Shown: piece by piece, positions 12,403 through 23,946 of the stretch
Layout: each line of letters begins with the position of its first letter
Position numbering within the stretch: the stretch's first letter is position 1
Source of the DNA: Sipunculus nudus
Lineage: Eukaryota > Annelida > Sipuncula > Golfingiida > Sipunculidae
DNA length: 64,000 bases
NCBI GenBank assembly: GCA_026874595.1
Contig: CM049314.1
Location: forward strand, 53,739,812 to 53,803,811
Reading direction: 5' to 3'
Translations under genes and position numbers: made by a program
The notes under the pieces: generated by a model
Told to the model about the DNA's origin: nothing
The model's database searches: none
Seen by the model: only the letters and a program-made list of their open reading frames with translations

Positions 12403-12527
12403 GTAGTCTCCTAGTCTTTTGAATAATATGTCACATTAAGCTCCCACTTTGTTCATGCTTCATGGAGGAAGCGGGAACAAAGTGGGAGCGTCATGTGACT
12501 TATTATTCAAAAAGAGTAGGGGTCTCC
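12403..12527. repeat. Imperfect inverted repeat (hairpin or foldback MITE)
   Basis: Arms of about 50 bp (12403-12452 and 12479-12527) flank a loop of about 25 bp. Shared blocks are CTTTTTGAATAATA, TGTCACAT/GTCACATGA and GCTCCCACTTTGTTC in opposite orientations. It lies 90 bp left of the Ty3/gypsy element. No target duplication is evident. Confidence 0.7.
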
Positions 12528-12617
12528 ATGATTTAATCTGTTTCCCAAATGTATTTACAGTTGTTACTATAATGGAGAGTATAATGGTAGTATAATTTTT
12601 TTCACTAAAAACATGTT

Positions 12618-12784
12618 TGTAACATTGTTATTGGATCATGCAATGTCTCATATAATGTTATGTGATCGGCACTAAACAGTGTCACTACGGTAATACCGAA
12701 TCTTTACGGTAACACAACCTTGACCTTGGTTAATAAAATTGTTTACGGTACCGCTCATCATGGAGTCAGAGTGAAGTCGTTACA
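12618..12784 (+). repeat. Ty3/gypsy 5' LTR
   Basis: 167 bp, TGTAACATTG...GTTACA, matching the 3' LTR at 17447-17613. Confidence 0.95.
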
Positions 12785-12801
12785 TGGTGTCAGAAGTCGG
12801 G
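12785..12801 (+). other. Primer-binding site, tRNA-Leu type
   Basis: TGGTGTCAGAAGTCGGG directly follows the 5' LTR. Its first 13 bases are complementary to the 3' end of a tRNA-Leu(CAA)-type molecule (from memory of that tRNA); the match then breaks at the extra C. Confidence 0.75.
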
Positions 12802-12972
12802 CCTATATTTCTACCTTAAAACAGTGGTTTATAGGACATTACCCCGTCGTTCAAGAGATACACACCTAAGCTTTGTACAGAAGCCAAGAAAGACGCACGA
12901 CTTTGTGAAAAACATTTGTTCCAAGGACATTTGGCAGATTCAGTCAAAAGCGCGCGAACGCAGCGAGTCAAA

Positions 12973-14577
12973 ATGGCGGACTCGAGCGCTAAACCAGCTA
13001 TGAACTGGGAAGCAACGGATCTCCACCGAGAATGGAAGCGATTTCAGCAACATTGTGATTTTACCTTTAAAGGTCCGTTGTCCAGCAAGTCAGAGATCGA
13101 AACGGAAAATTATTTGATGACTTATATTAGAGATAAAGGTAGAGAAATCTATACAACCTTTAATTTCGCCCCTGGTGAGGATAATCGTCCGGCCGAGAAT
13201 GAAACCTTGACAGGAGTCTATGCTAAATACTTGCAGTATGTTCCTCCCAAGCATGATCAAATACGTTCTACAGTGACTTTTAGCAGACGTAAACAAGGGC
13301 CCAACGAGAATTTCGATAGTTTCGTCACTGATCTCAAGCTACTAGTTAAAGACTGTGGGTTTAAAGAGGAAGACCGTATGCTCAGAGATGCTATAGTACT
13401 TCGTTCCTATCATACAGCTTTCCAGGAAAAGTGTTTAGAAGAAGGCTATGACCTTACTTTAGCAAAAGCCATACGTATTGGGCAAAACTATGAAACCTCA
13501 CATGTCTCATTGAAGGTTTTTGGGGCAGGTCTTGATGAAGACCCTAAGGTTTATCAAGTGTCAGTCAGAAAACCAGCACGTAGGTTCAGTGATAAACCAC
13601 GTCAGTCCAGAATGATGCCAGAAAAGGACAAAAGGCGTGCTAGGATATGTGGTAGGTGTGGTTTCAATGTCAGGTTCAACCATAAAGTTTGTCCAGCAGC
13701 CAATGAAACATGCCATTATTGTCACAAGACTGGTCACTTCAGCAGTGTGTGTAAGTCAAAGAAAGGTAGTAAACCTGGCAGTAAACCTGTTAAGGCTAAT
13801 CTGGTAGACGAATTAGAGGAACCCAGTGAGAGTAGCCAGTGGGACTCAAGTGAGGAGTATGCTCATGTAATTAAAACAGTGACCACCACTGAGAGAGGCA
13901 GTGATGAGTGGCTAGTAACTGTCAAAGTGAACAACAAGCATCTTAAAATGCAAATAGATACTGGCGCTGCCCAATCATTACTGCCATATAAGGAACTAAT
14001 GAAAATTGAAAAAGACCAAACACTTGTAGGTTCAGATAGAAAGTTCCAATCCTACACACAGCATCAAATTAAAGTGATTGGGATAATAACATTGCCAACA
14101 CAATACAAGGGCAAGTGTGTAGACATTCAGTATTATGTTGTGGACTCAGATCAAAGGCCTCTTTTGTCAGGCCAGGCCAGCAAAGATCTTGGACTCATTG
14201 ATAGGGTCAACAGTGTCAACAAAGAGCTACAGTACCCACAACTAAAGAAAAGTACAGCAATTTTGCCAGGCATATGTAGTTTGAAGATTGACCCAACAGT
14301 TCCCCCTGTGGTTCATGGCCCTAGAAGACAACCCCAGTCACTTGTAGAGAAAATCAAGTGTAAACTTGCAGAAATGGAGCAAAACAGACAAATAACGCGT
14401 GTAACAGAACCCACAGATTGGGTCAGCTCCATTGTAGTTGTCAGTAAGAACAACAAAGTGAGGATCTGTTTAGATCCAAAAGACCTTAATAGAGCTGTCA
14501 GATGCGAACACTATCCACTTCCGACTGTGGAAGAGGTTGCTGCATCATGTCCTAAGGCCAAGGTATTTTCAGTGTAA
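12973..14577 (+). pseudogene. Ty3/gypsy Gag, protease and start of reverse transcriptase
   Basis: The likely start is the ATG at 12973 (MADSSAKPAMNWEATDLHRE); the open frame continues upstream without another ATG. The N-terminal half resembles retroelement capsid. A cysteine-rich region at about 13651-13755 ends in a classic CxxCxxxxHxxxxC knuckle (CHYCHKTGHFSSVC), the RNA-packaging motif. The aspartic protease active site IDTGA has its Asp codon at 13957. RT begins before LDPKDLNRAV and the frame ends at a TAA (14575-14577) in what would be the first catalytic-Asp segment. In related elements Gag and Pol are one or two frames; here they are fused up to this stop. Confidence 0.92.
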
Positions 14578-16985
14578 GATGCAAAGTCAGGTTTTCTTCA
14601 AATCAAATTAGACTATGAGTCGAGCCTGTTAACCACTTTCAATACCCCCCCCCCCCCGGGTCGTTATCGCTGGCTTCGCCTTCCTTTCGGGATAAAGTCG
14701 GCCCCGGAAATCTTCCAGCGCAAGATGGACCAGATGTTGAAAGGCATCCAAGGAGCAAGAGCCATTATGGATGACATCCTGGTTGCTGGCACAGACGAAC
14801 AGGATCATGATCGAATATTACAAGCAGTGATCAGCCGGGCTACTGAATACAACTTGAGTTTCAACTTTGACAAGTGTCAGATTCGGCAAGAATGAGTTGA
14901 TTACGTCGGCCACTCAATCACTAAGGATGGCATTGAACCAAGCTCGGACAAAGTTAAAGCCATACTGAATATGCCAGAGCCCCAAAGCAAACAGGATGTT
15001 AGGAGATTTCTTTGAATGGCCCAGTACCTGAGCAAGTTCCTACCAGATATGAGCACAGTGGATGCACCACTGAGAGAAGTTATCAAGAAGGACGTAGACT
15101 TCTTTTGGCTCAAGGCACAGCAAGGAAGCTTTGAGAAGATGAAAGTCTTATGCAGTGAGGCTCCAGTATTAGCACGCTTCAACCCCAGTAAGAACATCAA
15201 TATTCAATGTGACGCCAGTAGCTACGGACTTGGAGGTGCTCTTCTACAAGAGGGCAGACCTATAGCGTACACATCACGTGCCTTAACTCTTACTGAACAG
15301 CGTTACTCGCAACTGGAGAAGGACACACTCGCGGTTGTCGACTCTTGCAAGAAGTTTCATTTTTACCTATTTGAACGTCCAGTCACAGTCGAAAGTAACC
15401 ACAAGCCACTACAGTCAATCTTCTCCAAGCCACTACTTGCTGCGCCAATGAGACTTCAGGCCATGATGTTGCGCTTGCAACCATATAATTTACACGTAAC
15501 ATACAAATAGGGAACAGACATTCCCATAGGGGATGCTCTCAGTCGAGCAGTCCAAGCAGACACTGAAACAGAACCAGATATTCCAGAAGTCCTAAATCAA
15601 CTTAGTAGATTACATTGCCGTGTCGCCATCACGACACAGACAGTTTCAAGACTGCAAGCCAATGAGTTGAATGAACTACAGCAATTTATTCAGAAAGGAT
15701 GGCCAGATGTCAGAAATGAAGCTCCCCATTGTGTCAGACAGTATTGGAATGTCAGGGACGAACTTTCAGTACTTGATGGCATAGTCTTCAAAGGGATGAG
15801 GATGGTTGTTTCATCCTCACTGCGCCAAGATATGCTTTCCCATATCCACGAAACCCATATGGGAATCCGAAAATGCAAAGAGAGAGCAAGAGGAGCCTTG
15901 TTTTGGCCAGGTATGACTACGGATATTGAAAATGCTGTGAAGGATTGCAGCCTGTGTGCAGCATACCAGAACAAACAACAGAAATATATCGAAGTTGATC
16001 AGCTGAAAGATCTGACTAGCAAGACAACTATATTGATGCTCTTAAATCTCAGTTTTGTAGACATGGTCTCCCAGATTTGCTAAGAACAGATAATGGACCT
16101 CAGTTTTCATCAGCTGAATTCGCCTCTTTCTGTGCTACCTTTGGTATTGAACATAACACATCATCACCAGCCTTTCCCCAGTCAAATGGTGAAGCTGAGA
16201 GAGGAGTTCCAACAGTAAAGAGACTTTTGCGCAAGTGGAGTGACGAACAGCTTGCTCTATTGGATTATTGATCAACACCAATGGAGAGTTGTAGTCTATC
16301 ACCAGCAGTCTTACTAATGGGACGCAGACCAAAGAACAAGATCCCGGTTGCTAGTTATTTACTTAAACCAGTTGCAGTTGATCATGCAGAAATAAAGAGA
16401 CGCCTGGATCAAGAGAAAATCAGGCAAAAGCATTACCATGAACAGAAAGGTAAGGATCTTATGCCTCTAACTACTGGTGATTCTGTCAGGATGGCTCCAT
16501 ATCAAGGTGCAAAGAATTGGTTGCCAGCAACAATGATTGATCGTCATGATGCCCCGAGAAGCTACATCGTTGAGTGTAAGGGTCGTAAATATCGCCGCAA
16601 TCGGAGACACCTGAGGCTCTCAACTTTAAAGGCTCATACTGAACGCCAGCAGAGTAACAACACCCCTTTAATAACACCTACACCAACTGAGAATGAGCCA
16701 GCTCCAGAGCCAGTCACAAATACACCAGGTAACGATTTGAGCAACCCCCGTATAACCCGTGCAATACAGCCACGTCAGCCAGAACGCAGTACACTACCTA
16801 ACTGTGGCACACCACAACGTCCGAACACAAGTCAGCAATCAGATTCTACCCCGATTCGGACAAGTCCATCCGCGGGACCCGTCAAGACCCGATGTGGTCG
16901 TGTCATCAAACCACAAAGACGTTTGGACCTAAAGTGTGGACAATTACATCAAACGAACATTTGTAAACAGTTATATACACTTTAA
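14578..16985 (+). pseudogene. Ty3/gypsy Pol remainder: RT, RNase H, integrase (disrupted)
   Basis: The reading frame continues directly after the TAA with DAKSGF, then RYRWLRLPFG and MDDILV (the (Y/F)xDD-box region), the connection domain and an RNase H with QCDASSYGLGGALLQ. Further stops are TGA 14893-14895, TGA 15013-15015, TAG 15508-15510 and TGA 16269-16271. Integrase keeps its HHCC zinc-binding domain (H...H and CSLC at about 15838-15960). Around 15985 the segment that should hold the first catalytic Asp is missing, and a frameshift follows near 16030. The second catalytic region (TDNGPQF) and the Glu segment (SNGEAERG) are present at about 16083-16204. The C-terminus ends in a proline/threonine-rich tail to 16985. 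Confidence 0.92.
14645..14657 (+). repeat. Poly-C expansion inside RT
   Basis: A run of 13 C encodes Pro-Pro-Pro-Pro where relatives have TPFGRY. The run keeps the frame, so it is best read as an in-frame microsatellite expansion. Confidence 0.7.
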
Positions 16986-17033
16986 AACATACCACAGAGC
17001 AATAACAAAGCATCTCATGACACACACAACATA

Positions 17034-17195
17034 GACAGATGCTGAGGATCTGTCTGAGAGTGATGTGCTGGAAACCTCTCCTCTCATTTAAAATGCATCA
17101 TAGCATTACACATATACTCACAACATTGTGACAGATGCTGAGGATCTGTCAGAGGATGAAGTGCTTGAAACTTCTCTCCTCAATCATATTTGTAT
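17034..17195 (+). repeat. Short direct duplication in the gypsy 3' region
   Basis: Two copies of ACAGATGCTGAGGATCTGTC with about 60 bp of following similarity, about 97 bp apart (near 17035 and 17132), upstream of the polypurine tract. Both could encode an acidic DAEDLSE peptide. No longer gene is seen. Confidence 0.7.
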
Positions 17196-17433
17196 ATTTT
17201 TAAATGTTATCATGCGATCGGCTTACTTATGTCATTTATTACTTGTCAAACTTTGTCAGTTTACATTGTAAACAAAACAGCACACTTTAAGGATTAAGCC
17301 AATATGTGCATGCACAGGACTCTCTTTAATATGGACAGTTCTAAGAATCAGAGAAACATTGACTTTGTCAAATTTAAGTTTTTATTAGCAACACACTTTC
17401 TCACAGTAATATTCCGGCCTTTATTTCCATTGG

Positions 17434-17446
17434 TAAGAAAGGGAGA
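17434..17446 (+). other. Polypurine tract
   Basis: AAGAAAGGGAGA immediately precedes the 3' LTR, as expected for the plus-strand primer. Confidence 0.85.
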
Positions 17447-17613
17447 TGTAACATTGTTATTGTATCATGCAATGTCTCATATAATGTTATGCGATCGGCA
17501 CTTAACAGTGTCAGTACGGTAATACCGAATCTTTACGGTAACACAACCTTGACCTTGGTTAATAAAGTTGTTTACGGTACCGCTCATCATGGAGTCAGAG
17601 TGAAGTTGTCACA
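17447..17613 (+). repeat. Ty3/gypsy 3' LTR
   Basis: 167 bp, TGTAACATTG...GTCACA, seven differences from the 5' copy. Confidence 0.95.
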
Positions 17614-18439
17614 ATGTTGTTTGATTTGTTCAAATACTATTGGCACATCTATGAGCACTATCAACTCGGCACTGACGTCACACACTGGGAAATCCCCTGT
17701 GACTAAAAATTCTATAGATCTCAGTAAAAGCACAATATTTCTGCCACTGTCAATCCCAAATTTTCAACAGAGAATAAAAACAACATGCATTACTAGATCT
17801 GAGTTGTTGATAAAATTCAGTCTATGATGTCACATGTGTACCAGCCAATCAAATCGGGGCAAAGTCTGGGATCTGGATGAATTCTCCGTGGAATAGTTTT
17901 ATTTAACCTTGAACGTGTGATACCGTCATTTCGTCCGAGTGGCTTTACATCTTGCATCGAGGACTGCACTGTGACACTCGATGTGGATACAAATATCTTC
18001 AATAAGTACGCTGCCACTCCACATAAACAAGACCGATATCGTTAGCTTTTTTAGTAACACCTACCCTGTGGCGAGAAAAATCTCGTTTTAACTCAGCATG
18101 TTGGCAAATCCCATTGCGTGACTGTTGAATTTCTGACCGCATGAATACAATCACGCGATACAGGAAATGACACAATCCCACAGAGGCGGATTTTCACTTT
18201 GTTTTTATTTTTATAGCACCTGTATTCTTTTGTGTTAATCATCACTCTTAACCTAATGCTAAGATTATCGGATGGTTTCCACTATTTCAGTGCAACAGGT
18301 TTGGCTTGTATCACGACTCAAGTTAAGCTTACCAGCCCAATATAAATGCCTACTGAGCCGTGTATTCGCGACTACACGTGAATGTGCTCTTAAGTATATT
18401 TAATGGATAAGCAGTATATTTTGGCTGGAGCAGACTGAC
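17614..18439 (-). other. MAO intron sequence; nothing recognised
   Basis: Between the gypsy element and the 160 bp MAO exon I see no gene or repeat. Confidence 0.5.
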
Positions 18440-18599
18440 CTTTTTCTGCCCAGTAGGCTTTGTCGTAGAACATCATTGTTTTGATGCTGGCGCCCATCGG
18501 CATCCTCTGAATCAACTGCTGCTTCATCGGTGGTAAAGGAGGGTCAAAGGACACTCTGTTCAGCAAGGTCAAGGGCATGGCACAGACGATATAGCTGGC
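18440..18599 (-). CDS. MAO: MAO exon with the conserved FAD-proximal lysine
   Basis: 160 bp, phase 0 to 1. Acceptor TTCTGCAG|G, donor AAG|GTCAGT. The translation ASYIVCAMPLTLLNRVSFDP matches [20 protein letters not shown]. The later MPMGASIKTMMFYDKAYW matches VPLGSVIKCIVYYKEPFW. The Lys in this segment corresponds to Lys296 of human MAO-B (Lys305 in MAO-A), which holds a water at flavin N5 and is needed for catalysis. It is conserved here. Confidence 0.96.
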
Positions 18600-19003
18600 C
18601 TGCAGAAGATAAGCATAAAAAAAAGATAAAATTATACGAATATTCGTCAAGGCAACAATTTATGTGGATTCAAGAAACAGTGTGACTTTAGCGTTGCAAA
18701 TAAAATCGATAATTTTCCTGCAAATAATATCGAAGCGTGTTACACAGGCTACCAGGTTTTTGCATTGAAAAATAAATTATAAAAAAATTCAACTCATCAT
18801 GTATTGCGTAGAATGTCCAGGAGGATAAACGAGAAAGCAGCTGAATAGAACTAATGCAACATAAAATTTAAAACGTTTTCGTTTATGTAACATCAAATAT
18901 GCTGGAATCACCCTGAATGATTTTGCTTAAGGAAAACGAAAGGAATGCTTGGCTACTCCCGCTACCCTACTGGACAATTATTTGCAAATACCAATTGACA
19001 AAA

Positions 19004-19187
19004 CAGGGGCGTTCGAGGATTTAGGAAAAAGAAAAAAAAAGGAGGAGGGGAGGTCCAACCTAGGAGAACAATGATAAACCCTAAAAAAGGTCCTCTGTTC
19101 CGCGAAGAAGGGGGGTCAAGGCCACAAAATTGGTCTGAAACCCTAAATAATAGGTTGTCCGGACCCCCCCCCCCGGATCCGCTTCTG
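19004..19187. mobile_element. Small MITE candidate with CAGGGGCG... / ...CGCTTCTG ends
   Basis: The left end CAGGGGCGTTCGAGGATTTAG and right end GGATCCGCTTCTG are imperfect inverted copies. The inside has purine-rich and poly-C tracts typical of the CAGNGGCGGATCCAG-type repeats seen again at 29413-29622 and 37273-37698. No clear target duplication. Confidence 0.5.
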
Positions 19188-19357
19188 CATAAAACGTCTA
19201 TTTATTCGCCAATTGAACCAACAACTGTTTTTGGATATATGGTGCACGGACTGGTATGAATGTTTAAACACAGGTCGTTATCGACAAAATCGCTGGTGTT
19301 ATCACAAGAGTAAATATTACATTCCCTGCATACGATCTTTGTGAATGCTTTACGTAC

Positions 19358-19507
19358 CTTGTACGTGTTTCCATTGAACGTTTTGACGGTCACATGGTTT
19401 TCACTCTGATAAAGGCTGATAACTTGACTTGACAGCTTGACCGGCTCTCGTAAACGTTCAGCCAGTCGCTCGCTCAGCTGTTGTGCCCCTCCTATAAACT
19501 TTGAATC
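19358..19507 (-). CDS. MAO: MAO exon with the KFxGGxxQ(L/V)SER motif
   Basis: 150 bp, exactly 50 codons, phase 0 to 0. The acceptor has a long pyrimidine tract ending CTGCAG; the donor is AAG|GTACGT. The translation starts DSKFIGGAQQLSERLAERLR, matching KFVGGSGQVSERIMDLLG of MAO, and ends VKTFNGNTYK. The intron upstream is about 10.7 kb and contains the GMR1-like element and a broken LINE. Confidence 0.96.
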
Positions 19508-20010
19508 CTGCAGAAAGAAAAAGAAAGCCTCGAACCTTGTATTAACACGTGCTAAACCAATGTCATACTGGCCACAGCCGTCTCAGTCATGGACGCTCCA
19601 TAAAGCTACAGGATTGCATATAATGACAGGACGAATATTTGATATATGGACCACTTTGACTATGTAACTTACTGCGATGGAAACCTCGGGTGATATATGA
19701 CATTATGGCTGCTCACTAATTTCTTTATATGACACAGTATTCATAATTTACGGCTGTAATACCAACCAAGTCGAATTTTTAAGTCCAGTTGTTAAGAGAA
19801 GAATTTTGCAAAAAATGATGGGGGCATTATAGAATAATAGTTGTCCAGACCATACTCAATATTTTCAGATATGGGGCCAAACGGAATTCACCCTATCTTG
19901 GTCAAAATACAAGATGGCGGCCAAAATGGCCGCCGGATTATAAATTATAAATAAATCCCGTTACATATGTTCAGAATGCATTGCGAGTGCACTATTTCTA
20001 TATATATATA

Positions 20011-20049
<39 letters not shown>

Positions 20050-20690
20050 GTTTTTGGGGATGAGAAATAAGTTTTATAAGGGTTTCTAGTCTGTATAATC
20101 ACTCTGTGCATTAATTCTGGTTTTGTTACATATTGAAATCGTGCTTTTGTTTACTAACTCGTCGAACAGCAAATATTAGTTGTAATTTTCTGCACCATAG
20201 TCGCATACTTTTTTTATATTACAAAGACGATAACATATACATTGACAAGGTACAAAAAGACAAATATGATGACTTTTACAAACCAATCAGTCTTTGAGTA
20301 TTTAACCCGTACAGAATGTTGTACACTGTTATATATACATTTAAACGATAACATTCTTAATATTACTGCTTTACAGCAAAGTCCAATATATCAAAAGATA
20401 ATTAAAAGGACAGGTCACACACACACACACAAATCCTCATAATTAAGTCAAATGTCAATTAACATTCACTCATAATCTGACGTACTATGTTTAATACCTA
20501 GACATAAACAACCACTGATAATCACCAATGGAAGGAAAACCCCTTCCATTTTTCGTTATGTCTTTCTAAACAATTATTTTGCTGTGCAATACATTTTTCC
20601 AAATAATATATTTTCTTTACTTCAGTTGCTTCAATATATCTGGGTTTTGTTTCTTTGCTTATAGATGCATACATATATCGCTTAAGAATT
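19508..20690. other. MAO intron with a (TA)n tract; nothing else recognised
   Basis: A (TA)n array lies at about 19998-20047. A short AAGATGGCGGCC / ATGGCCGCC inverted motif lies near 19911-19935. No gene was recognised. Confidence 0.5.
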
Positions 20691-22700
20691 ACTTACACCA
20701 AGTTTAACACATTTTCATTATTTGTTTTCCAAAATCACTGCCTTTAATTCTATATTAAAAGAGGGGTTGTTTAACATATGTGTCAGCCATAACTTTTTGT
20801 ATGCCCAATATTCTGGAGAAATCTGGCATTCCCAAAACAAAATGTACAAGTGATTCAGATGGTCTTGGCAAAATGTACAGAGATCAGAGTCTTTGACTTT
20901 AATTAAATATAAAGACCTATTGGTAGATAAAATCCTTTGTAATAAAGAAAACTGAAACATTCTTAGATCAGTTGACGTTGTCAACTTTAGTACTTTTGTG
21001 AAGGATTAAAAAATCTGGTTGACCTCTGCAGATATATTTAGATCTCTTGCCCATTTGTTACAAGCGCCCCTTGGTTCTGTTAAAACCGATTTTATTACTT
21101 TGCTGTATACCACTTAGGTATTTTATTGAATTTTAATAACTGAGCTAATTTACTGTAATCACTAGATGAACCATCACTGCTAATAATTTTATAATCAACA
21201 TTTGAAAGAGAAATGGGCCGCCAGTTTTTTTTATGTCCAACTCATCTATCTTTTTTTAGGTATGAGACATATAACTGCCTACTTTTGGGAAAAAGTTAAT
21301 TGTTCATTGTCATACGTATAGTCTAATGCTTCGAGAAAGAATGGCTTCAAAGGTTGCCCAAATGTTTTATAAAACTCAGCTGGGATACCATCACTGCCAG
21401 GAGTATTATTATTTTTCTGTACTTCCAAGCAGCCCTTTATGATTTCATTTTCGCTTAAAGGTGAGTTTAGCAATTCTTCGAGGTTCTCGCGCAGTTCTAC
21501 TGGTAAGGATGGCGTTTTATATTTATTTACAAAACCTCCACTATGTCCTGTCTTCTTCGATTTGTATAAAGAGCTGTAGAACGTTTTAGCCACAGATAAG
21601 ATTTCATCCTGATTTTCCGTAACTGTCCCATCTGGTAATCTGATGTTGTTTATCCTTTTTCTTAATTAAAATTTCTCTTTTCTAAGTTTAAAGAGTATTT
21701 ACTTATTTTTTCGCCTTGCTCATACCATCTAATAATTGCCACTTCTCTTTTAAAATAGTTTCTAGTCTTTCTTCATAATATTTTATTTTTGCGTTGTATT
21801 GGCCATCATGTCTCTCACACAGATCTTTTTGTTTATCTTCCAATTTCCTTATTTCATTTCGTTTATCACGCGCCCCCTGAATTGAGTATCTGATTAAAAT
21901 CTCTTCTATTACACATTTTTATAGTCTCCCACATAAGAGCAGGAGTACATCCACTATTTTCTTTTACGGTGTTCTTCATTGTTGCTTCAATAGCTTTAAT
22001 ATAATTTTTCTCTTTTAAAAGGCTGGTGTTAAATTTCCAAATACCAGGACCTCTCGGTTCTTTACCAATTTATATTCCCAGACTAACTGCTGAATGATCC
22101 GATTTATTATTAGGCAAAATGTCTGCATTAATAGTTTTGTAGACCATGTATATATCCTTACATTGCGGTTATAATAAACATGAGAAACATGAGATTACTC
22201 TCTCTCATATAATTTAGAATTACGTTTGACTGAATTTATTTGTGGTGTGTCTGCCACCACTTTTGTCTACTTTTAATTCCAGAACAGTGTTCCAGTCACC
22301 ACCAATAATACGATCGTCATTTGGCAATGTTTCCAATTTACTAAATGTATCACGGGCAAATTCAGGAGAATCAGTGTAAGGAGCATAAAGGTTACACAGG
22401 GTGACTCTAGATCCTGCCATTGTACAGTCTAACAATATAAATCTACCATTATGATCATTTATACTGTCATGTATCTCACAGTCAACATTTTTTTTTATAA
22501 AAATTGCAACTCCTCTAGAATTATTCCCCCATGGCGACATACAAGTTTATGCCCCCATTCAGCTCTCCAAACTATGAGTTTCCTGTATGAAAATGTCTCT
22601 TTCTTCCTCTGTATCCAATAAAATAATTCTCTAGGTTTTTTAAAGTTAACCAAACCTCTAGCATTAATAGACAAAAATATACAGGGGTAGGGTCTCGCTT
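20690..22700 (-). pseudogene. LINE-1/Tx1-like retrotransposon ORF2, degenerate
   Basis: Minus strand. The endonuclease N-terminus (NARGLVN) reads near 22680. A 106-codon frame (22540-22220) gives the apurinic endonuclease core with NLYAPY and GGDWN. The frame at 21593-21279 gives the start of RT (NNTPGSDGIPAEFYKTF). The frame at 20984-20718 gives the C-terminal region LRMFQFSLLQRI and a CTFC...WEC remnant of the CCHC finger. The RT catalytic core (YADD) is absent between 21279 and 20984, so the copy carries a large internal deletion plus frameshifts. It is related to the plus-strand LINE at 46900-54130. It lies in a MAO intron in the same direction as the gene. Confidence 0.88.
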
Positions 22701-22988
22701 AGTCGACGTCGGAGTTGTAGGTCCCCGGTTAGAATTCCAACGATGTCTTAATGGTATAATGGTGATATCTCGCCAGAAACCGAGATATTTGCTCCAATGA
22801 CTTAACAACAGGTTATGGCATCAAAACATCAATTCAGTCTGAAATAAAACTTATAAAGATATAACATTTATTTAATATGAATTGTACAACTAGTTATAAT
22901 AACTAATGCAAGGCACTCTCCAAGGGTCGATGGCGACGTTCGGTAGGGCTGGGTGGAATCAGAAGACAACTACGACCCACTTTCATAG
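22701..22988. other. Spacer between LINE and GMR1-like element
   Basis: Probably the LINE 5' end; no further feature seen. Confidence 0.4.
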
Positions 22989-23815
22989 TGTTACGGAACC
23001 TAATATCAACAGATCACGTAGTTGTGACGAGCATAAATTTGGTTATGGAGATAAAAAAAAGGAATCAGATTCTGTATAACTAGGCAGCGTCGAATGTCTA
23101 GGGGAATGAATAAAGAAGTCAGTGGTTTTTTGTTAACAAATAATTATAATTTATTCTTAAAACAACCCTAACATTACAATTCATTAAATCAATACAATTA
23201 CACAGCATAACAACAGTATAACAGAAAATCAATACAATCACACAGTATAATAAACAAAGTGTACAGTTCCTGAATACCACCACTTTCACAGCGACAACAA
23301 GTCCTTTAACATGTATAATCCAGATGAACAGTACACATAAATCTTCTCAGAGAATAACAGTCCTACTCAATCACAAAACCAATCTGCTTTAATCCAAAAG
23401 TGAAGTTCTTGTAATAATCCCGAAAGCAAACTGGGACATGCCGCACTAAATGTGCGTAGAATCCCGGACAATACTGTAATTATCGGATAGGTCCAAAAAC
23501 TGACTCACACTTTTCCGTGCCCGCTGGAATATTTTTCTCTCCTCCCCTCTCGGCTCTAAAACACAGCCCTATTTAAAACTTCTCAATCGAAAATTCTAGA
23601 CACTTCTATTTCACGAATAATCTAAAGAACAATACACGTGCACTTGAACATTCCAGCTAGCACGACAGCTATCGCTGTGTTTACACTCCGCGAGAGTTCA
23701 ACCATTACGGATTAAACCAAGCGCTTTGCCTCTACACGCCATAGCCACGCCCAGGGCTTGAGCCTAACACGAATCAGAATGTCAACAGCGCACAACAAAA
23801 GAGACACCTGTACCA
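22989..23815 (-). repeat. 3' LTR of the GMR1-like element
   Basis: 827 bp. On the minus strand it starts TGGTACAGG at 23815 and ends CCGTAACA at 22989. The start aligns with TGTTAAAGG of the solo LTR at 9224. An AATAAA-like signal and a T-rich R/U5-like region are shared. Confidence 0.88.
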
Positions 23816-23828
23816 CTCCCGCTCCTGT
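23816..23828 (-). other. Polypurine tract of the GMR1-like element
   Basis: Minus-strand ACAGGAGCGGGAG directly before the LTR. Confidence 0.7.
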
Positions 23829-23946
23829 AAGATAAAAGAAAGTTTTCTAAAAAAAACTTTCTTTTTGCGATCACAATCAATAAATTGTTCCAACATTTCG
23901 AAACCATCTTATTTACAACATTACATAAACATCTCGTTTAAACATT

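Larger units (their letters stand above)
12618..17613 (+). mobile_element. Complete but inactivated Ty3/gypsy retrotransposon (Mag-like)
   Basis: A 4,996 bp element with 167 bp LTRs and a perfect 5 bp target duplication ATGTT (12613-12617 and 17614-17618). Order: LTR, primer-binding site, gag with two zinc knuckles, aspartic protease, RT, RNase H, integrase, polypurine tract, LTR. The two LTRs differ at 7 of 167 positions by my count (about 4%), so it is not a recent insertion. Five in-frame stops, one frameshift and an integrase deletion make it non-functional. It lies antisense in an intron of the MAO gene. Confidence 0.95.
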
